Positions 50,210-63,957 of a DNA stretch of 64,000 nt are shown piece by piece; within the stretch, counting starts at the first letter, position 1; every line of letters begins with the position of its first letter. The DNA is taken from the NCBI GenBank assembly GCA_964006375.1, contig OZ023265.1, positions 14,326,752 through 14,390,751 of the forward strand, written 5' to 3'. The translations under genes and the position numbers were made by a program. The notes beneath the pieces were generated by a model. That model was not told the DNA's origin and did no database searches. It saw nothing but the letters and a program-made list of their open reading frames with translations. Origin of the DNA: Tillus elongatus (lineage: Eukaryota; Arthropoda; Insecta; Coleoptera; Cleridae).

Positions 50210-50850
50210 TCCTACAGAAATTCCGTTCGTACAGTATTACAGTGAGAAGTCAGTGTTTTATTTGAAATTATAAACTATACGCGCAGTTAAATGCAATAGC
50301 AAGTAGCTAATAAGATTGTGAAACCTCCTGAATAACCCATTAAATCAAGTGTAAAACCGCAAATTGTAAATAAATGTTAAGTTCAAAGTGTATATAGTAA
50401 CAATACAACATATATAAATATAAAAAGTATATAATTGAAATCTTCTGGAATCCAGTGCACCTAGAGTTATAAATACAGTCCACATACAGTCCACATCTTC
50501 AACATATTCTTCCTCCAACGCTGATTAGCAAAGCCGACTAGTTAGCGAGGGTAGGATCAATCCAGCTGCAAAACATTCGGGAAAGAAAACAAGCTCTTTC
50601 TTCCCCAATCGGATAGGGAAAAATTTAATATTGCACTGGCGATAACTAAAAATATATAATATTACAAATATTTTGTCTCATTACGCAACGGAAACCCGCT
50701 ACAAATATGTAGAAGAATAAAGAGTAATAGAAAGCAATGCAAGAAATGAATATTCCCGTTTTGACATGAGAGTAGTGGGCTTAGTGGAATTGAACCAGAA
50801 GAACAAATCGGTACACTTGGAGAAAACTTAAATCACCACAACACATATCT
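50210..50850. other. Unassigned DNA downstream of the tandem repeat
   Basis: Contains a 10-bp direct repeat ACAGTCCACA at about 50475. An LTR/leader is conceivable but unsupported. Confidence 0.3.
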
Positions 50851-50860
50851 CAGAGACCTT

Positions 50861-50895
50861 ACGATCGTTTCGTTGACCAAGTCAACATCTTCAGA
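50861..50895 (-). ncRNA. Hammerhead-like motif of PLE family 2
   Basis: CTGAAGATGTTGAC, TTG, then GTCAACGAAACGATCG gives core, stem II and GAAAC in order. Near-identical to 43026-43075. Stem I is weak. Confidence 0.4.
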
Positions 50896-50957
50896 AGAAG
50901 AAAAATTCTAAAGTTAAAACTAATAACTACCGTATATTTATATCGCGTCTAGGTAAA

Positions 50958-51017
50958 CGAACTAGTCCGAAGTAAAATTGTCGTGGAAGACCGACAATTT
51001 TACTTCGGACTAGTTCG
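50958..51017. repeat. Perfect 26-bp inverted repeat, 8-bp loop
   Basis: Arms 50958-50983 and 50992-51017 (CGAACTAGTCCGAAGT...) are exactly complementary around TGGAAGAC. It sits at the edge of the PLE RT fragment, as if the RT sequence snapped back on itself. Confidence 0.95.
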
Positions 51018-51484
51018 CCTTCAATCAATTTAACCTCATCTTTAATATTATTAACAATTTCATGTGAATTTGTGATTGAAAAACTTCTTTGCTTGACGGG
51101 CGAACTTTTAAACTCATTTGTTAACCACTTTAATAAATTGTATGTCGGGGAACCTATCGCGTCCTTGATTGTCCCGGTTTGTGGATTTTTGGAGAACCGT
51201 ACTTTTTGGGGACTTTAGGATTTGCAACTTGCAACTTTCTTCCTAGGTGTTTTGATATAAGGTTGTGACAACTCTTTAGACTATTTTTAACGTGCGAAAT
51301 CATTTTTGGTAGCGGGTTTTTATACGGTCCTGTCGCTATTGCGTTATAAACTATCTTTATACTCCTTTTTGTCCAAAATCACAACCTTATTACCTTTATC
51401 TGCTTTAACATAAAAACAATCTTTCTCTCGCAATCGCTTAACTATTTTCATTTAATTAAACTTTTTATTTTTAGTGGACTTATT

Positions 51485-53035
51485 TTCTTTCAAGTTTTTT
51501 GAAATTTTGTTTTTACATGCTTCTCTAATAATTTTTTTTTGAAGATCCAGGTAATTGGTATACTGTATGTATAAATAGCCAATTGCGCATACATACTGTA
51601 TGTATAAATAACTGCTGATCAAATTTTCAATTTGAAAAATCGACCGTTAAAACTTTTGGTTTGGTGTGATTATTATTATTATGATTATCATTTCTGTATA
51701 CTTTGCCTATTTCATTGTTAAGCTCTCATATTGTCGCTGTAAGGGGAACTTATCGGTGGCTATTATATGGAGATAGCACTGTATCAAATGTTGATGGCGA
51801 TAAGCTATTAATGAACAATGTTAGAATGGAAGATGATTCCGATATAATGATCCCCGCTGAGATAAATATTACATTTGGAAAGTCGATTTGCAAGGGGCGC
51901 TATGTAATGTGAAAACAATGGTAATTCCGGCCAGGCCCCGGCATCAATTTTCACTGGCTTTAGTAAGGTTATCACGCGCACAAAACTCACAATAATGGTG
52001 AGCAAATTTCTGTGTATAGTACGTTGAAGAAAGGAGCACGTTTGCATTGAGCTATTAAATATTTTCAAATCCTTTTTATTGGAGTTTTAAGGAAACAAAC
52101 CCAATATAAAAACAGAAAAAATGTGTATATAACTGAGAATTTCCATACTTTGATCTGTACAGTCTCTTTCAAACGAACCTGGAGCTATTGTCAATTTCCT
52201 TATCTTTGGAGGGTTGAAAAATTTAGATCTCCAAAAATAATGCAGCTATTATGATGAAATTTAATACACAGTATGGAAAAAGTATGGTTCACCCTTAATA
52301 AATACGTGCTTTTTTTAAAACGCTCGAACACGTCAATTTAGTTTTTAATTAGCCTACTTTTTAATCTAATTCATTTGTTTTTTCATTGAACCCAGTCAAA
52401 GGTATGACGTCATACAAAATTTGGTTCGATTCTATCATGCATTTTTAAAATGGCGACCTTTCTTTTTTTTTCAGAATTTTTCGGTAACTAAGAATAAATG
52501 ACTAAATTCTGTTATTTGAATGTAAACGCAACTGTTAAATATGGATTTAAATTATAAAGATCAGTACGTTAGTTATGCGATCGGCTTGTGAATTAGTTTA
52601 TAAGAATATTATAAATCTAATTGTTAATTTACATTAAAGTATAGTATATGCAAACTCTGCAATTTCAGCATTTGTAAATGTTTCTTTATAATACGTATAT
52701 CTAGTTTAGCAAGTTTTATTTAGATCATTAACTTTGTGAACTCTAATAATGCAATTAAGTGCTTTTATTATAAATTTCCACATCAATGGCCTGATGTCAT
52801 ATGATCAGACATCACGCCCTCCGAGGTAATAAATAATTGTTAGATATTTATTTTCTCCCATTTTTAATGAATTGTAACTCAAAAGCTTTGAATAAATAAA
52901 TAAATTTAACTTTAAAAGCGTAAACCGGAGTTACAATTTATTTCGTTCTATCTGTTTTGTTATTTAAAAAAAAAGTAACATATCCCTACATTTTGTCGAG
53001 CAGTTTAGTAGTTTTGACAAAGAGTATGAAAACAA
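51485..53035. other. Mostly unassigned DNA
   Basis: A 70-codon ORF (51703-51912, +; VRGTYRWLLYGDSTVSNVDG early on) looks codon-structured but matches nothing I know. 52110-52330 resembles a diverged composite body. Confidence 0.35.
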
Positions 53036-53039
53036 AGAA

Positions 53040-53425
53040 CAAACATGAAAAGTCAAAATCCACGATGGATTAAAGAAGCTCACAGCTAATCACCAGAGAA
53101 GCTTCATTAGAGAAAGTCATATTAAAAGACGAACTATTTTCTTTGAAGGAAATCTTCCAGGTGAAGCATACCTGATTTTTTTGCATTTCAGCCTTCTACC
53201 GTTTAGTTACACTGTTTTTATTCAAATAATCCCAAATTACCTAGTCCAGAAATTTGTCTACAACAAGATGGTGCCGCAGCACATTATGCAAGACAAGTCC
53301 GAAGCCCTCTGGAATTTTTGAATAAATGGATTGATCGATGACGTCCCGTTAAATGACCAGACAGATCATCTCATATGACACCTATGGACTGTTTTTTTGG
53401 GGATTGTTTGAAATCCAAAGTGTTT
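53040..53425 (+). pseudogene. Mariner-type transposase remnant
   Basis: Frames joined by eye give FFEGNLPGEAYL, then CLQQDGAAAHYARQVRS, EFLNKWIDR and a degraded MTPMDCFFGDCLKSK, matching the second and third catalytic regions of the same transposase group as at 28 kb. Several stops. No TIRs were found around it. Confidence 0.75.
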
Positions 53426-53429
53426 TTCT

Positions 53430-54050
53430 TACCATACTTATTTTACAGAATCCACATTGGCTTCAGAATCTTTGTTTAAGAATCGCAAATTTGGACTTTC
53501 AATGCAAGTTTCCTGATATTTCTTGAAGTATTTTGCACCAAGAAAATATAATTTTTGGTTGTAATATTCAATAGATTTTGTTAACCACAAAAAATCTTTT
53601 GGTCTTTAATCATCAATGGCTCCGGAAATTAATTTTTTTAAATTCTTCTAACGGTTTTATGTGAATTTGGCTACGTTAAGCCAATTTTTTAAATATATTT
53701 TGATTATTAATATAATAACGCACTGATGAGCTCAAATAAGAGTGAATGAAAAGTTTTCGCAAAAGTCTTTGTAGTGTTTTGGTAGAAATCATTTTTTGTA
53801 AGATTTTTGTGAAATGTTGGTAATTAATAATAAACGTTTAATAAGTTACTGCGAAAATAAGTTGTCGAATTTTTGTAAAAAATATAATTTACTTCAACAT
53901 TACTGGCTTCTTAAACCACTGGGACGATGTCTCAACCAAATAACATTACTGGTGCCAATTTGTGTAAAAAAAAATCTGGCGAATTTTTGTAAAAGAAATT
54001 GCAAATTTTCGTGATTTTTAAAACAAATTTTTGTCATAAAGCTGTTTGTG
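53430..54050. other. Unassigned AT-rich DNA
   Basis: No recognisable feature. Confidence 0.4.
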
Positions 54051-54059
54051 AATAATTAT

Positions 54060-54480
54060 ATCTTGGTAGACGTGTAAATAGCTTGAAGAGGTTCGTTGGC
54101 CAAGAAAATCGGACCAGTTTTCTCTTGAACGTTTTAAGTTTATTTTCGGAAAATGTTTGTACTGTTTGAAAGAGCGAAGCCATTTTAATGACATATAGTA
54201 CATTGTTACTACTTATAGGTCACACTGATAACCAAATTTGATGTCCTTCTTTTAAAAACAACACATGTTATTCGCTATTAAAAACATTTTAACGATAATT
54301 CGCTACCATACCGCACTGGCTGCATCCACATTTTTTTTCTGTTATATTATAGATCTGAATTTGGGTATGTAGTTTACGTTCTATAGCACAAACCTGGGTG
54401 ATCAATTTGATTGTCAGAGCTTTGCTGTTTTTGAAGATATATAAATTTTCCGAAAGAAATCCCAAAAGTTTCTGTTATAA
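54060..54480 (+). repeat. Composite repeat, body to end B, followed by inverted body
   Basis: GAGGTTCGTTGGCCAAGAAA to end B (CTACCATACCGCACTGGCTG) at about 54330, then GATCTGAATTTGGGTATG, which is the body in the opposite direction. Confidence 0.65.
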
Positions 54481-54623
54481 AGATGGTTTCGATGGTTCTA
54501 AAAATTTTAGTTTATTTTAAAAACTTGATTCATATATTTTCCCTTAGCGCTCGTCCGCATCTTTGCCGCACCGATAGCACTGCAGCCTTTGGCTTATTGC
54601 GTATTTTCTACTTTTTGACTTTT

Positions 54624-55914
54624 TTACTCCATCCATTCCAAAATCACTGTGCCTTGAACTAGTCTGCACAGCGATTGGTAGGGTGAAGTTTTATATTGCT
54701 CTGTCTCCGGTCTAGACTGACCGTAGATCAGTTGTCTTTTGCGGTCCAGAGCTTCACACTCGCACAAGATGTGCTGGGCTGATTCCTCCCCCTCGCCGCA
54801 TAGTCTGCATGCGAGGTCCCCTTCGAACCGCCCCATTTTATGCAGGCGTCTCTTGACAGCCATGTGTGCCGTCAAGAGTCTTGTTATGTTCCTGAGCTGT
54901 CCTCTGCTAAGATTTAGTAACTCCACAGCTCTCTTTGAATTGGCATCGCAATTAATGTCTTCCCATGTCTGAGTCCTGGACAATGTGCCCAGTATGCCTT
55001 ATGTTGGTCGCTGACCCAGGACTTGATGGTTCTCCTGGCCGTGCTTTTCGATACGCACAGGACCGGTTCTAGTCCCATAAATGGTTCTGCTCATCCTCTC
55101 TTTGCGAGACTGTCAGCTTCTTCATTGCTCCGAGGGAAATACTATGACTTACCCTCGGTCCTTCCGAATAAACACCTGCCCCCGTCCCACGCGTCCCGCC
55201 GGATCCGCCCGTGAACCAGACAAGCGAGTCCCGTGGTAGGCCCGGCGTCTCTCCCCGCCATGTCTCGCTGCCGAGGATTACCACTGTAAACTTATTTTCC
55301 CTACAGATTTTCGGGCTCCTGAAGTCTGACCTTATTTCAAGCATGGGCTCCTTCACGATCTCCTGAATCTTGCAGTGGCCCCTGCAGCCTGGGTTGGCCT
55401 TCAATCTATCATTGCAGGCTAGTCTGTATAGTTCTATAATAACTGTGTGTGTGGAGGGGGGGGGGGGGGGGGGGCAGATCCAGCAACACCTTCATGGCGA
55501 CTGTTGGGGTTCAGGTTATGGCCCCTGTGATGCCGAGGCAAGCCATTCTTTGGATCTTGTCCAGTTTTAGTTTGGCACTGGATTGTGTCACCTTAGGCCA
55601 CCAAACCAGTGTCGCGTATGTCAACGATGGTATGACCACCCTTGTGTACAGCCAGTGGGCCATACTAGGTCTCATTCCCACGTGTTTCCATACAGCCGCC
55701 TAGTGACGGCTAGGGTCATAACTTGCTTGCGCAGTATTTTTTCAAAGTGGCCATTCCAGGTTAGCTTAGAGTCCAATGCGACCCCAAGATATTTTACCTC
55801 CCTGGCCATCGGGATGTTTCTACCATATAGAGTGAGAGTTCTGTGGCGCTTCCACTTCCTCCTCCTCGTAAATGATATGATTAATATTATGCTGAGTGGC
55901 TTTAAATATTTCAA
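54624..55914 (-). pseudogene. Family B ORF2: RT thumb, RNase H, Cys-His tail
   Basis: Thumb: KYLGVALDSKLTWNGHFEKI. RNase H: SLVWFTGGSGGTRGTGAGVY has Gly where the first catalytic Asp (FTDGS) belongs, and the following segment with the Glu and second Asp is deleted, so ISLG joins to a frame-shifted SNEEADSLAKRG. Tail: LLTAHMAVKRRLHKMGRF then CRLCGEGEESAQHILCECEA, the C-C-H-C pattern found after RNase H in these elements. A 19-G run (55456) breaks the sequence between thumb and RNase H. Confidence 0.8.
55456..55474 (+). repeat. G19 homopolymer
   Basis: Nineteen consecutive G on the plus strand inside family B. Such runs are slippage-prone and may be partly an assembly artefact; G-quadruplex formation is possible. 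Confidence 0.95.
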
Positions 55915-55939
55915 GAATCAGTGATTATTTCCTAACCTA

Positions 55940-56990
55940 ATAATTAATTTTTAATCACGCTATCGAGATAGATAATAACATAATTATATTGTGGAATTTT
56001 TAAAGTTTTCTTTCCTGAAGTTCAAGTTTTATATTTTCCAAGAAAGTGAAACGTGACATCTGCCATATACAGATAAGACGAGACAAATTTCGTACAAAGT
56101 TGGCGATGCTTATTTGGCAAATATATTGAACGATGTTATCGGAAAGTTAGTAAGAAAGAAAAAAAGATTGAGGTAGATCGAAGACAAAGCTTGTAATCTT
56201 AGAAGTGAGTCTGAAAAAGACTTGTTTATAGAAGATTCCTTTACGTTTGGTTATTTTCCATATACTTTCAATTATATAAACTGCCAGGGGGTATTTTTTG
56301 TTGCTTTAATCATATTAAGAAATTGCTCTAACATCATAGGGATTGGTTTTTTTACTATGTATTTGATTAACGTACTCCCACATGCCGCTTAGAATTTTTA
56401 AAATAAAAAAAAACATAATATTTAGAATCTCGTTTTGAATTTATTTAACTAATGAGAATTATCGTCTTTTCTTATACTGATGTCTTACTAGGTAGAGATA
56501 AAAGCTTGTATATAGTCAAATTGCAACACTTTTATGTTTTATTAGCCAAGTTGCCCTCAACAGAATTTTAAAAAAGATGTGACATTATAGGTCTTTTAAC
56601 GTAACAAAGGGAATCTCTAAAAAGCTTTTCTGTCGTGAAAAATACTTTTATGCAACATTAAGTGCTACTTGTTGCAACTAAAGAACTATTTTAAAGTAAG
56701 TATCCTTAACCTAACAAATAGTAGAGGACCCACATGTATATATGTTTTATTCGCCAGTACGAATTAGCAGCTTATTATTCTTTCCCCAATTAACAAAGAT
56801 TCTGTATTTCATGAAGAATTGTTCTATAGTTATTTTTTAATTGCATAAAATTTGTCATTTTTACCACATTAAAGCATCGGCTACCACTATTTGACTTTTG
56901 GTGACAATTTTGTGATTTAAAGCTGTTCTAGAAAATTCTATCAGAAAAAAATTAATAAATTTATTTTAAAAATAATTTACAAAGCTTTCC
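55940..56990. other. Unassigned AT-rich DNA
   Basis: No recognisable feature. Confidence 0.4.
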
Positions 56991-56997
56991 TAAAAGC

Positions 56998-57872
56998 TTG
57001 AAATTTAACCTTTATAAGCCCACAAGCCCGGTCTGTTTCACCGACGGATCGCGGCTGGACGACCAGCAATCCTCCGGGGCAGGAATATACATCGAGGGCC
57101 TGGGGGTGGCCGAGAGCTATGCTCTTGGCGCATATACCACGGCATTCGAAATAGAGGTGTACGCTATCCTGTCTGTGGCTAATAGACAGGATGTGAAGAA
57201 GAGTCCCGAGAAATGTGTGTACATCTGCTAGGATAGCCAGGCAGTCCGCCGGGCAGTCTGCGCGGCCAGAATCAGGTCTACACTGGTTCAGGAGTGCGCT
57301 GACGCTCTCAGAGGACTAGCCAGGACATAGGAGGTACAACTAGTGAGGATTCCGGGACACTGAGGCGTGGCGGGGAATGAGGTGGTGAATAATCTCGCAA
57401 GATTCGGTTCCCGGCGGCCGTTCTGTGGCCTAGAGCCGGCGATAGGTATAAGTAGAAAGACGGTCTCTGTCGCCTTAGACGAAGGACTGAGGAAGCAACG
57501 AAGAGGCACTGGGGGTCGGTTGGTGGCTGCAGGCAGGCGAGGGACTTTGAGGAGGGGCCGGACAGAGATAAAGCTGTCTGGCTACTCGGAAGGAGTCGAC
57601 CCACGCTTCGCCGCATCCTTGGGGTGCTCACAGGCCACTGCGCCCTTACATTGATAGGCGTAGAGAGGGATTCCATTTGGCAGAAAAGCGGCGAGGATGA
57701 GGAAATGTCCTACCACTACCTGTGCGAATGCGAGGCTTTTGGGAGTCTTCGAGCAGAATTGTTCAGATCGAGGACTCTGCAGAGGAATCAGGTAAGTACC
57801 GTCCAATTGAAGACCGTCACGGCCTTCATCTCGAGGTCGAGGCGGTTTGGCGACGGAACCGAGGAGGAGTAG
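56998..57872 (+). pseudogene. RNase H domain and Cys-His tail of a family B-like element
   Basis: One frame from about 57030 keeps the RNase H catalytic set: Asp in CFTDGSRL, Glu in AFEIEVYAI, Asp in the DSQAVRRAV block, and His in PGH-GVAGNE. Three nonsense codons interrupt it (TAG 57229, TAG 57328, TGA 57361). After a frameshift the tail reads GEDEEMSYHYLCECEAF (57624-57872). It lacks the RT. Opposite in orientation to the 54.6-55.9 kb fragment and better preserved. Confidence 0.8.
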
Positions 57873-58827
<955 letters not shown>

Positions 58828-58829
58828 CA

Positions 58830-60590
58830 TGCACAGACATGGCTATATATAAAAAAAAAATGTTTTAAAATAAACACATACCTGGAAGTAAAAATCCAAT
58901 TTATTGTCCTAGCTATAGTCAGACACAGGTGGTAAATTGCAGCCTTTTATCCTACTGAACCTACAAATTAAAAACAATTAAATATAAATATATTCGTCAA
59001 TGAATAGATTTTGACATAGTTTAAATTTATTAGTTAAGGCATAAAAAAACATTTTGTATCAGAAAACATTGAACAATTAAACTTACAATGAATGAACTGC
59101 TTAACAAAATACAAAGTGATATAAACCCGGTATAGACAGCTACAAACTCAAACAAGCTGGTAAAAGACCAAATTTATAAACTGTCTTCGACAGAACAAAG
59201 TGAATTTAAATAGAAATGTGATTAGGGATTTTAACAAAATGTGTTAATATGTATAGAAAATAAGTAAAAATTTGTTAATTATCAATTAGGGAAACTATGT
59301 GTTAGTAATTATTCTAGAAAAATAAGGTTTAATGTGTTAATGAATGATAGGTTATAAATTTTAAAACAAACACAATTTGACTTACATGTATAAAATCGGA
59401 ATATTGAATTATATGCAGGAAATAACTTTCTTTTGACTAATGTAGTTAAATCATGTTATTGGCTTATCTGAAAACAGAAAATGGTGATTGGTAAATAAAA
59501 AGTTTAAATAAAAATTAACAACTGTGATTCGAAGTTACAAAACAAAAGATAAAAATTAGAGCTTCCGGGAGGAAGAACGAGAGATTGGGGAAGAAGACGC
59601 TGGTAGAAAGAAGAAGCTAGTAGATTGCAGCAAGAGAAAATGTTCAAAAAAGTTAATATAAATGATTAAAAACTAGAGTGAAAGTATTTTATAGGTTATA
59701 CCTACCAGCAAACAGCTATACAACAACTCCAATCAAGAATACCCGTACATAAATTGAGTAAAAACAGTGAATGAGGTAGATTGACCCACGCCAAGTAAAC
59801 CAAAGGTAATACATCAATAATTGTTATTAAAAAGTATATTATATCTACAAAACAAGAAATGCACCTGTAAGTTTTTATAAAAGAATAATATGTCAACGTC
59901 AATCCAAGAAGTTAAATGTCATTTGCAAATGCAATCATACCAAAAGAAGAACTAAATATAAAATATTTATGAAGTACTTGTAAGAGTCACCAGAGGGCGA
60001 TAAGTAAACGTAAGAAATTCAACCTTATTTCCTCCATTTTAATATTTCTGTTGCCAAGCAACAAAATTCACCTGAAACGACGTTACCATGGTGATAAATA
60101 ATCGCCAATGAAACTATTCAGATCCCCCATAGCAAGTCATAACCTTTTTTTTTAAAACAAAGCATTGGAAATAAAATTCTCAATAATAAGTCATAATTGC
60201 ATTAATAAAGCTGGCATATTTGTATGTTAAAATTAGTAATATACGGGATCCCAAGTAAGAATTTAAATTTGTAAAATTGAGTCAATAACCAAACAAAAAG
60301 CTTTTTGATAAAAATAATAATAATAATAAATTATTATTTTTTTAATTTCAAATTATATATTGCTCATTATTTTATTTTCTGTAAATGTCACACATATCTG
60401 TCCATTGACCAATTAATCCTCTAGCAGTATATAAAAAGTCCAGCAAATATAATATATATGCACCAACAGTAAGAATTTTCGACATTGGTGGACCCAACTA
60501 TTAAACATTCCCTGTAGGTAAGAAGAGTATCAACAAAATAGCTGTGGCATAGTAAGTAGATCAAAAAACCAGGTAGATATTTAATTTGAT
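58830..60590. other. Possible LTR-type region, otherwise unassigned
   Basis: TATAAAAAGTCC at 60430 followed by a CA and TTGGTGGACCCAAC at 60486 resembles an LTR end plus primer-binding site. No partner LTR or gag/pol is seen. Confidence 0.25.
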
Positions 60591-60594
<4 letters not shown>

Positions 60595-60674
<80 letters not shown>

Positions 60675-60675
60675 T
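60595..60675. repeat. (AT)n microsatellite
   Basis: AT array without recognisable composite ends. Confidence 0.95.
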
Positions 60676-60954
60676 TTTCTTAATAAACTCGTAAGTTAAT
60701 TCAGTATAATAATAAAAAAAAACAAAAGGCGCCCAACAAAAACATAATAAAACAAATAACACAAATATCAACACCTATATTTAAATAAAAATACAGTAAA
60801 AATAATAAAACCAACAAAAACTTTAATAACACATTTATTTCAACATTACAATAATCAATTTCAAAATTACAATAAAACACAAACACAATACACTATACAA
60901 AAATACAATATATAAATAAAAACACCCATAAATTACAATACGCACCCCCGAAAC

Positions 60955-61262
<308 letters not shown>

Positions 61263-61269
61263 CCCTAAC

Positions 61270-62150
61270 GTCACACGGTCTGTGATAGACATAATTAAAA
61301 CATTCAATGAAAGGCCTCTCTCTAGACAACAAATTTATTTAAATTTCCCAAAATAAAATCACTATCGATACCTCTGTATTAGCGCGTCTTTTTAATAAAA
61401 ATACGCCAATAAACCATTTAACCCACTTTTATTTCTTGTTTTGTCATGTGGTATAAAACAAATATTCATCAACTGTTCGATCAATATGTCCTAAGAAATA
61501 GAGTAACAAAAAAATCACATCTTGTAGGTGCTCCTATAATTGATTACTAAAAGGAAATATAGACAAGACGTCTTAATCCCATCCGTGCAGGAATCTAACC
61601 ATGAGGGCCTTCCGCAAAAACCACAGCAAACTAAAATGAATTGACGCAAAACGAACACCAATTTCCTTTTCCTTTCATGCTTTTAATTATGGCAAAACAT
61701 TGGATTAAAGCAAAGAAAAGAAGCACTTAACACAGAATAGTTTTTATGTCGTTTTTATACGATTGTAAACGAACATAACAGCAAGTTGGACAAGGGGGCG
61801 ACAGACGAAATAATGGCCTGGAAACACCTGCTTACCTGCTTTATACGTGAAGAACACCTTCCCCAGAGGTTGAACGTGAATGGTTGGGCGAGCGCCTAGC
61901 AATTTCAAGGCCAATTTCATTAGCTCTTGTTTGACAAACTATGGAGGATGCTAGACGGCATGAATTTATGTAAATTAATAGTGAATAAAATAAAACGGAT
62001 TCTTATGTTACAGGTGTTTTTTAGATTGTGCTGGACTTCTATGTTTTTTTATGTACTACAGAATATAATTATAGATTATGATACAAGCCCGACGTTTGCT
62101 GTACCTATAATATTAGATATATGTTTAACAATAATAACAAATGAAAACTT
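61270..62150. other. Unassigned AT-rich DNA
   Basis: No recognisable feature; the 77-codon frame at 61927 has no motif. Confidence 0.4.
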
Positions 62151-62273
62151 ATTCATGTGAATTCTCTTAAAAAAAATTCACCAATGAGGAGTTCCCGACT
62201 TTTTAATTTTAAAAAAATTTCTTTAAATGAGCCGTCCAGAACACATATCCGGGGTCAGTTTGAATTTTTATAT

Positions 62274-62433
<160 letters not shown>

Positions 62434-62905
62434 CACACCGATAACTCAAAAAATAATTGGCCGATTTTGATTAAATGTGGTGAACACCTTCCTTTTATAA
62501 ATGGCTTGGATAAATTCGTTAGCGAGGAAAATCGGCCCAGGTTTTCCCGGAAAATTTGGTGTTTTCTTTCGAAAAAATTTTATATCTCCGGAATTAACAA
62601 AGTAAGGGCACTGAATTTGGTACGCGGGTTTATATCCTTGTAGGTAAGCTATCTACCAAAATTTAGCTCTTTAGGTCAAAAGACAAAAAAGTTATAGGCA
62701 TTTAAAGAAAAGTAAATTAGGGTTTGGGACGGTTTTCCTCAAAACGTCAAAGTTGCGATTTAAAACGTCAAAATTGGCAACATTTAGGCAAAGAACTTGA
62801 ATCTAAAACGGGCTATGGAAATAAAATGTCTCAAGAAGGATGTTTTACAAACCCTGAAGTTCATTGATTGTTGTTGCCCTTACTTGGTGAAACTTGTCCA
62901 TACTA

Positions 62906-63667
62906 CATACAGACTTGGAGACTACTTGTCTGGCTTCACAACTAGAACTAGCCTATAATAACTATGATAACAGTTACAACAATAAAATAACTAAACAATA
63001 ACAGTATAAAAGTAGTCTCTATACAACGAAAATATCGACATACATCAAGTCATTATTTTATTACAACTTTTTTGAAATAATAGTTAAATTTATTTTCTTT
63101 GACATATTTAATTAGAAAGAAGAATATCCAATAAAGGGGAATTCATTAAATCAGTTTGTTCGTTTAAAACAAGGTAGTTATTGTTGCGTGTGTGCCTTTT
63201 GACTTCTAAAGCTTCAAAAAAGTCTAGTTTACGTTTGTCATTATAAAAATGTTGTGGTTGTATGCGGTTATTTATTGTAGGTCTATGTTCGGTATCATAG
63301 TTATTATAGGCTAGTTCTAGCTTTTATGTTAAATATTGACATACATCACATAGACATTTTGAAAACCTCATCTGTCATCTGTGTTTCATTTTATTTTCAA
63401 TTTGATAAAATTTTTTGATCAAAACATAATATCATAACATAGCAACAGATATTTATTTGTAGTTGTCATGATTTTGTACTAACTCAATTTTAATCTCTCT
63501 GAAAATGCTGTCAAGCAGCGAAACTATAGTCACAGAAGCATTGAAGAACATCCTAGAACTTCCAGAATTCGAAGGGCCACTTGCTCCAGTTAGCTCACGC
63601 GCTGGCTACGTCCTTCACCTACAAAAACCAACAGTGAAGCCAGAGAAGTAGTCTCCAAGTCTGTATG
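62906..63667 (+). mobile_element. Small TIR element nested in the composite repeat
   Basis: TIRs of about 33 bp (CATACAGACTTGGAGACTAC and onward to GGCTTCAC; inverted at 63634-63667) flanked by TA on both sides, as for a Tc1/mariner-type element. 762 bp, no transposase; contains a 48-codon ORF. Related end sequence (TACAGTCGTAGACTTTCC, GTGGCTTCACAAG) occurs at 33722 and, inverted, at 34960. Confidence 0.8.
63505..63651 (+). CDS. 48-codon ORF inside the TIR element
   Basis: MLSSSETIVTEAL to VKPEK, TAG at 63649. The last six codons and the stop lie in the right TIR. Composition is balanced and the DNA is less AT-rich than its flanks. No family is recognised. Could be a captured exon, the stub of a deleted transposase, or chance. 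Confidence 0.25.
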   Translation: MLSSSETIVTEALKNILELPEFEGPLAPVSSRAGYVLHLQKPTVKPEK

Positions 63668-63872
63668 TAATAAACCCTGAAGTCTTAGTTTCAACCGTCA
63701 TTGGCCTTCATTTTACTAAAATATTTCCAAAGAATTCATTCAAATAGACCCTTTCTCTGATGCTTTGGCAGTAGCCTTAGCTACAGAGTTAATGTTTAAT
63801 GGTATATAATTTTTGTCGAATTTTCGTAAAAAGTCAATAAAGCTCAATATATCCGTTATTATACAAGATATG

Positions 63873-63874
<2 letters not shown>

Positions 63875-63953
<79 letters not shown>
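63875..63953. repeat. (AT)n microsatellite
   Basis: Second AT array of the last composite copy, at an AT-rich site where other copies have only a few TA. Confidence 0.95.

Positions 63954-63957
<4 letters not shown>

Larger units (their letters stand above)
50853..51480 (-). mobile_element. Second PLE family: end motif plus RT fragment
   Basis: On the minus strand the RT fragment reads KADKGNKVVILDKKEYKD (about 51340-51400), then NPKVPKKYGSPKIHKPG (about 51180), both standard PLE reverse-transcriptase motifs. Stops and frameshifts break it before the catalytic palm. The 3' side (minus) passes through a perfect hairpin and ends in a hammerhead-like motif (50861-50895). It differs from the 14.7-kb PLE family. 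Confidence 0.8.
54600..55930 (-). mobile_element. RNase H-type non-LTR retrotransposon, 3' part (family B)
   Basis: On the minus strand: RT thumb (55914-55672), RNase H remnant (about 55404-55069) and the Cys/His C-terminal region (54983-54624). The order RT, RNase H, Cys-His tail fits I/R1/Loa-like insect elements. 5' sequence is missing. The region is GC-richer than its surroundings. Confidence 0.8.
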
